Shown here in pieces: positions 58,688-64,000 of a DNA stretch of 64,000 bases. Below the pieces are notes generated by a model that worked only from the letters and a program-made list of their open reading frames with translations, was not told the DNA's origin and searched no databases. The stretch spans positions 35,184,501 through 35,248,500 of the forward strand of contig CM057469.1 in NCBI GenBank assembly GCA_030035585.1, read 5' to 3'. The position numbers and the translations under genes are program-made. Each line of letters starts with the position of its first letter. Position 1 is the stretch's first letter. This stretch comes from Dugong dugon. Taxonomy: Eukaryota > Chordata > Mammalia > Sirenia > Dugongidae.

Positions 58688-58841
58688 ATGGAGCCCTGGT
58701 GGCACAGTGGTTAAGAGCTTGGCTGTTAATCAAAAGGTCAGCAGTTCGAATCCACCAGCTGCTCCTTGGAAACCCTAAGGGGCAGTTCTACTCTGTCCCA
58801 TAGGGTCGCTATGAGTCGTAATATACTTGATGGCAACAGGT
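58688..58841 (+). mobile_element. AfroSINE, complete, best-preserved copy
   Basis: It begins 'atggagccctggtggcacag', with A box 'tggcacagtgg' (58,700-58,710) and B box 'agttcgaatcc' (58,743-58,753) for RNA polymerase III. The body is 'ggaaaccctaaggggcagtt' and the tail 'gtcgctatgagtcgtaatat'. A perfect 10-base target duplication 'tatacagtaa' flanks it (58,678-58,687 and 58,842-58,851). The head is tRNA-like but the element is a SINE, not a tRNA gene. Confidence 0.95.
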
Positions 58842-58851
58842 TATACAGTAA

Positions 58852-59398
58852 GTGCTGTATAAAAAAGACAGGCATCAAGGACAACTCCATGACTCAGAGG
58901 TTTTTGATTCCAGCAACTCAACAGAGATGGAGATGGCTTCAATAAAAGCTGATTTGGAGAAACTTTAAGAGATTTGTGTTGGATGTCTTAGGTTTGAAGT
59001 GTCTATTATACCTCCAAGTAAAACTGTTGAGTAGACAGTTAGATTTACAAGTCTGAAGTAAAAGAGAGCAACTTGGGCCAAAGATAAATATTTGAGAGTT
59101 GACAGTATACAAGTAGATAATGTGATGTTGATTGTGACGAGACTCATATGCCTGAGATGGTCAACATTCTAGTGGCAAATTTGCCATTAGATTATAGAAA
59201 AAGAAGGAGCTGATCTTTATTCAGACTCAAATAGAGGATAGAGGGTTACTTGTTTTTGTGGTGAGAAATGGGTTATGGGGATTCTCGTGGGTAGCACCAA
59301 CTGTGGATTTTTTTTTTATTTGTTCTGTTTAAAGCTTTGGCTCTTTTTGAATACTTGCAGAAATGTTCAGCTGAGATTCAGAGTTGCATACCGTAAAG
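58852..59398. other. Unassigned DNA
   Basis: No recognised repeat or gene. Confidence 0.4.
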
Positions 59399-59597
59399 CA
59401 GCGGTTCTTAAACAGCAGTGTGCATAAGAATAAACTGGAGGACAGGGCTTGCTAAAAGTTTGATTCCTAGGCTTTGCTCTTAGAAATGCTTATTCAGGAG
59501 ATTGTGGATGGGGCCTAGGAAACCACCACTTTTATCAAGTATCCCAGGTGAATCTGATGTAAGGTCCATGGAATTCACTTTGAAAAACTCTGCCATT
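59399..59597 (+). mobile_element. MER5A-like hAT-Charlie DNA relic
   Basis: It starts 'agcagcggttcttaaac' and ends with the inverted counterpart 'cactttgaaaaactctgcc'. Between them, 'gcataagaataaactggagg', 'gagattgtggatggggcc' and 'caggtgaatctgatgt' follow the MER5A order. Confidence 0.85.
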
Positions 59598-61162
59598 GAG
59601 CATTGAAGAAATTGTTTTGCCTTAGGAAACTGTAAGGGCAGCTTCTTCTTGGTGCATCTGCCCAGCTAAAGCTTAAACAAATCAAATTTTGTCCTCTTTT
59701 AGGTGATGCAGGACAAGGTAACTTATTGGCCACTTTCAGTTAGTGCAAATGAGCTTATAAGATCCCTTCCCTTAATTACATTAACAATGTTCCTCAGAAC
59801 AAATTTTAATGGGGGCAGGGAGGAAGAGATCACTTGACAACAATAGCTGGTGGGGTGAGAGACAATGAGGAAAGAGAGGCTGAATATTCTGCCCACTGGA
59901 CTCTTTCATCCAGAGTACACAAGACAGTGCTAACTTCACACCAGCCCTCTAGTGAATTTATAAGTCATTGATTTGTTCACTCATCAAACAGTGATTATGA
60001 ACCAGGCACTGTGTCAGACTCTGGACTCTAGGTCATCAGTTTCTCCTCAAAGACTAGAGGCCAAGAGGGACAATCCAAGAACAGGGAGGGGAGATGAAGA
60101 GGCTCTTTGTGTCTTCCATTCCAACAAATAAAGCCTGTCAGCTCACCTCAGTCCAACCCAGGCTCTGCATGCTGAGGCACTGTCTGAGGCTTATCCACCC
60201 CTATAGCGTCCCTGGATAACACTAAAGCTGAGTAGAAACGATAACCTTGAATGCTGAAATCAGAGGTTTGCACTCTGACTATGCTATGGAAGAGTTGAGG
60301 AAGGTGGTCGAATCTAATGGACCCTGTCTACTGAATTTTCATTTTCCTGTTGTCAAACTCTTCCTGGATTCTTTTAGGCAGGTCACATAACCCCCCTGGT
60401 CTACTTTCCCAACCAAAAAAATGGGATTCACCAACACTGCTATATGGCTCTGGAGTGATAGCTCAAATAACCTGTATTGAACCCCTTAAATTTATCAACT
60501 GTTATCAGAAACCAGCAGGTTCAAATAAGATGAATGGAAGAGTCTGTATTTTGGGGGAAAAGCACTAGGAAAAAGTTCCTTTCTCCCAATGAAATGATAT
60601 GCTTTATTCTAATTAGGTAAAACAATTTTATTTATTTATTCCTTCATGCTTCTCTAATATTCCTTGACTATCAAGAAGTTGAAAGCTATGTTTTATGTTC
60701 ATTTGTAATAACATTCTTAACAACGATTTTCTGAGCAATGATTTTCCTTTCCCTCTGCGTTTCTTTGTAATTATTATTTAGTTCTTATTTTATTACTCAT
60801 GTAATGTCGGTTTGGGCCTTTCTATATTGCTGCTTTTTATTATAAACCTCCCCATATCCTTTTTAGACATATAAAAGTATACCTGGATGTTAAAAATGGG
60901 ACTCTTCCTGACTCAGTTTCAATTCAAACACCAATATATTGGTACCTGGTTATCAGTGTGAGAGTAAGACACCACCCCCAATATGTAGAATCTACAAAAG
61001 GCACGAAAGTAAACCCCTCCTCTACCCTTGGACAGCTCAGTCAGATCAAGCATATGAAATGAGGCCAGAGGAAGAAAAAGGAGAGATTAGTGACAACACT
61101 TACAAAGAGAGATCTGTGGCCATACTGTGAGTCCACACCCGCTCCCTTTGCAGGAGGGATTG
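59598..61162. other. Mostly unassigned DNA
   Basis: A reversed L2 scrap lies at about 59,965-60,030 ('gaaccaggcactgtgtcaga'). The rest, including AT-rich 60,600-60,900, is not recognised and shows no supported exon. Confidence 0.4.
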
Positions 61163-61679
61163 TGTCTTAGTCATCTAGTGCTGCTATAACAGAAACACCA
61201 CAAGTGGATGGCTTTAACAAGCAGGAATTTATTCTCTCACAGTCTAGGAGGCTAGAAGTCCAAATTCAGGGTGCCAGCTCCAGGCAAGCCTTTCTCTCTC
61301 TGTCAGCTCTGGGGGAAAGTCCTTGTTACCAATCTTCCCCTGGCCTAGGAGCTTCTCAGAGCAGGGACCCCAGGTCCAAATGACACGCTTCTCTCCTGGC
61401 TCCTCATGCTTGGTGGTACTGAGGTCCCTCTCCTCTCTGCTTGGTTCCCTCTTTTATATTTCAAAAAGAAATTGACTCAAGATCCAACCTAATCCTGTAG
61501 ATTGAGTCCTGCCTCATTAACATAATTGCCTCTAAGCCTGCCTCATTGACATTATAAAGGTTAGGATTTACAACATACAGAATAATCTTATCAGCTCACA
61601 AAATGGCTACACACTATTGGGAACTATAGACTAGCCAAGCTGACATACATTTTTGGGGGACACAATTCAATCCGTAACA
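61163..61679 (-). mobile_element. Solo LTR, MaLR/ERVL-like, complete (517 bp)
   Basis: It begins 'tgtcttagtcatctagtgct' and ends 'cacaattcaatccgtaaca', the reverse of the LTR at 21,005-21,520. Shared blocks include 'gagcttctcagagcagggac' and 'cctgcctcattaacataatt'. The flanks 'gattg' (61,158-61,162) and 'gatgg' (61,680-61,684) are a near-perfect 5-base duplication. Confidence 0.88.
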
Positions 61680-61747
61680 GATGGGAAGAAATCAAACTTT
61701 CTAACTCAAGCCTGGTAGGGGGCTTCAAGGGAATCTCTTGGACTCCA

Positions 61748-61942
61748 TTGTCATGGGGTCAATTCCAACTCGTGGCGACCCCACATGTTTCAGTGTAGAA
61801 CTGCACTCCATGTAGTTTCAACAGCTGTAGTCTTACAGAATTAGACCACCAGGCCTGTCTTCCATGGCACTGTGGAGTGGATATGAACTGCCAACCTTTT
61901 GGTTAGTAGTCGGTTGCAAACCGTTTGCGCCACCCAAGGACT
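61748..61942 (-). mobile_element. AfroSINE, long type (antisense)
   Basis: 'gtcaattccaactcgtggcg', 'tgtttcagtgtagaactgc', 'accaccaggcctgtcttcc' and the head end 'gtttgcgccacccaagg'. Confidence 0.85.
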
Positions 61943-62106
61943 TTTTGTAATTGAGAGATCAGAGGAACTGTCGTCTGACTCCAGTCGGAGAAAGTTAAAA
62001 GCTATCAGTGGGCTGGAGTCTGACCCCACCCAGGAAATCTGGCAGGAAAATCAGGACCAGCTCCTTGGTAGTAGAGTCAGGAGAGTTTTGCTACTTGATG
62101 ATGTGG

Positions 62107-62195
62107 TGAAACCCATGTGAAATTGTTCACTATAGATGATCTGGTAAGAAAGGTAAGCACCATGCTTACCTTGCCTATTGAATAATCCACCCCTG
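62107..62195 (-). mobile_element. Short hAT-like element, copy C (antisense)
   Basis: The reverse of the block at 3,239 and 3,426: 'aaacccatgtgaaattgttc', 'tagatgatctggtaag', then the palindromic 'aaggtaagcaccatgctt', and the terminus 'aataatccacccctg'. Confidence 0.55.
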
Positions 62196-63464
62196 CATCC
62201 TAATTTTGCCTAATTCTTGCCAAGCAAGGTATCATATGGGCAAGAATTTCTCTGATGCACCTCTGTGTTCTATAGATCACTAAGTCTAGTTTGATAATCC
62301 ACAAATAAATCAGTTCCAGTACCGTTATCCATATATATTTTATTATAGGTGTAGAACGTAGACAACTGCTTGGAGAATCAAGGAAACAGAGCATATATTG
62401 AAAACAAAGGCAGAAGTTACAATACCAGGAGAATGCAAACATTGTTGGTAGCTCTCTGGCTACAAGTGAGGGCAATTGCACTCTCTCCCTTAGCGTGCCT
62501 TGATTCTCCCAGGAATGAGGCAGAGGCAGAGAGGAATCAAAGTTCATTACGAAGCTGACTTTTACAAAGAATAGTGGGCTGCTGAACAGGCTCTTCAAAC
62601 AGAGAAGCCCTGATTTATAGAGTTTGCCGATTTCCGTGGTATAAGTACTCCCACCATGGCCAATCTCAAAGACGGCAGTATTTAACAACTGAATTGCAAA
62701 CTTGAAAGTTTAACAGTCAGCTTTCATGAGTTCGTGCTAGCAAGCCCCGGCACACTGTTGCTTACAACACAATATCAATACCTTGGCGCTTCTATAAATA
62801 TACAAGTGACACAACTTTAATTTCCTGAGAACATATGCAAATGCAGAAGGAACAAGGCATCTAAATCTTCACCCTACAGCTTCTCAGAGTATGTTTAAAC
62901 AAAAGCAAAGCAAAACAAAAAAAATTACTGAGAAACAGTTGGGTTTCAGGCTCTTAGCTTGCTCCTGAGCAGTTTTTGTTGCACACAATACAAATATTTT
63001 TAAATTAGCTTTATATGGGATAGTAATTAACATAACGTAGCTTTTCACAATTATCTACAAATATTTTAGATTGGGTTAACACGTCATCATATACATACCT
63101 TTTAACAAGAACTCACCAGCAGCTAATGTAACAGAGTCCGAAACTTTAGCAGGCTTTCACTGAATTGAGTGCTAGTCACTAATTTTAGATGTTAACACAT
63201 GTAGCTGAGATGGAATTTTCAAGGTGGGAAAGGGGATTTGGTTGAGTAAACCCTGAGCAGCACCCTAGAGCTCCCTGCTCCAGGCAGGGAAAGAAAGTTT
63301 GTTGAGAAAGGAAAAACCCAAGTGGTCTCCCTCTACCCACCTGGGGATGAAGAGGAATATGCTTCCTGAAAATTGAATCTGCTAAACTTTGTACATGTGT
63401 AACTTAATAGCAGAAATGCCAGCTGTAAAGCTGAGACAGTGTTATACAGTGGAAAGCGCTCTGG
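62196..63464. other. Unassigned DNA
   Basis: No confident assignment. About 62,340-62,690 ('ttcattacgaagctgacttt', 'tagagtttgccgatttccg') has the look of an LTR-like repeat, but I cannot support a family. Confidence 0.35.
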
Positions 63465-63465
63465 C

Positions 63466-63517
63466 TCCGGTCCTTATGAGTCGGAATCGACTCGACTGCA
63501 ATGGGTTTGGAGTTGAG
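63466..63517 (+). mobile_element. AfroSINE 3' tail fragment
   Basis: 'ccttatgagtcggaatcgac', then 'tcgactgcaatgggtttgg'. Tail only. Confidence 0.8.
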
Positions 63518-64000
63518 GTAAATTAATTACGCTCCATCTGCCTCCATATTCTTACTGATAAAACCGTGCCCAAAATACCTGCCTTGTTGACTTCATAAAG
63601 TTGTCACAAGATACATGGAAGCATTTTTCAAACTGTGGAGAGCTAGCTAAAAATACGAAGTCATTACATAACATAATGCAATATTGGTAACACCAATTTC
63701 TGGGTTTAAACCTAATGATTACTAATGATGACTCTTTCTTTACCATTGGCAATGTTTAGACACACATAAAGTTTTCATGAAGCCCTAGTAAAAGTTCAGA
63801 ATGGCCCCTTTACCCTAACTGGCTTTATAAAGCACCCTGAATCCTGAGCATGGTGAAACCAAGGAAAATTCCCAGATAAAGTATATTCCATTCCACGTCA
63901 TGCGTATCTCTGTCCCAATAGCTCTGTGGAGTGTTCTCTACCCTCTAACATCACATCTAAAGAAGGGTATTGATGGCATATCTGTGACCACACTACCAGT
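63518..64000. other. Unassigned DNA
   Basis: No recognised repeat or gene. Confidence 0.4.

Noticed and set aside
58688-58763. tRNA-like sequence with A and B boxes
   Set aside because: It is the head of an AfroSINE with a 10-base target duplication. It has degenerate arms and is followed by the SINE body, so it is not a tRNA gene.

Overview
This window is non-coding mammalian DNA made mostly of transposable elements. I find no host gene, rRNA, real tRNA, CRISPR array or bacterial feature. The source is almost certainly an afrotherian, most likely an elephant. The evidence is about 18 copies or pieces of AfroSINE (tRNA-like head with A and B boxes, body reading 'ctatggggcagttctactctg', tail reading 'gtcgctatgagtcggaa'), several copies of an RTE-clade (BovB-like) LINE whose 3' end matches that SINE tail, and lineage-type L1s beside old mammalian L2, MIR, MaLR LTR and MER5A relics. 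Family names come from memory of the consensus sequences, not from a database search.

Layout. 1-840: three head-to-tail L1 3' ends. 0.87-6.8 kb: mostly unique DNA with L2 and MIR relics, a MaLR LTR split by an AfroSINE, and two copies of a hAT-like short element. 6.8-11.8 kb: a stack of antisense L1 3' ends leading into an antisense L1 that keeps its 5'UTR and ORF1 but has lost nearly all of ORF2. 12.4-14.4 kb: an old antisense L1 carrying three AfroSINE insertions. 15-18 kb: the longest RTE copy, itself carrying a palindromic 245 bp MITE with TA target duplication. 19.6 kb: a short element with an AfroSINE-like front and an RTE 3' end. 21.0 and 61.2 kb: two complete solo LTRs of one family in opposite orientation. 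23.3-29.7 kb: an old L1 holding an AfroSINE, a solo LTR with perfect 5 bp duplication, an antisense RTE and a sense RTE. 30-42.6 kb: mainly unique DNA with SINE, MIR and L2 relics and one RTE 3' end. 42.6-57.1 kb: the main nest, where a full-length sense L1 (44,089-51,956) lies inside an older antisense L1, and both lie between two sense RTE pieces. 57.3-64 kb: a Tigger-like element, an old L1 3'UTR, AfroSINEs, MER5A, a solo LTR and unique DNA.

Function. Every LINE reading frame examined is broken by stops or frameshifts, and the two longer RTE copies have also lost residues at the RT YADD box. Nothing here looks able to move by itself. The main interest is evolutionary: insertion order can be read from target duplications, the SINE and RTE share a 3' end, L1 copies show swapped 3' tails, and two elements (the MITE and the hAT-like repeat) deserve identification. 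I found no convincing new host system.
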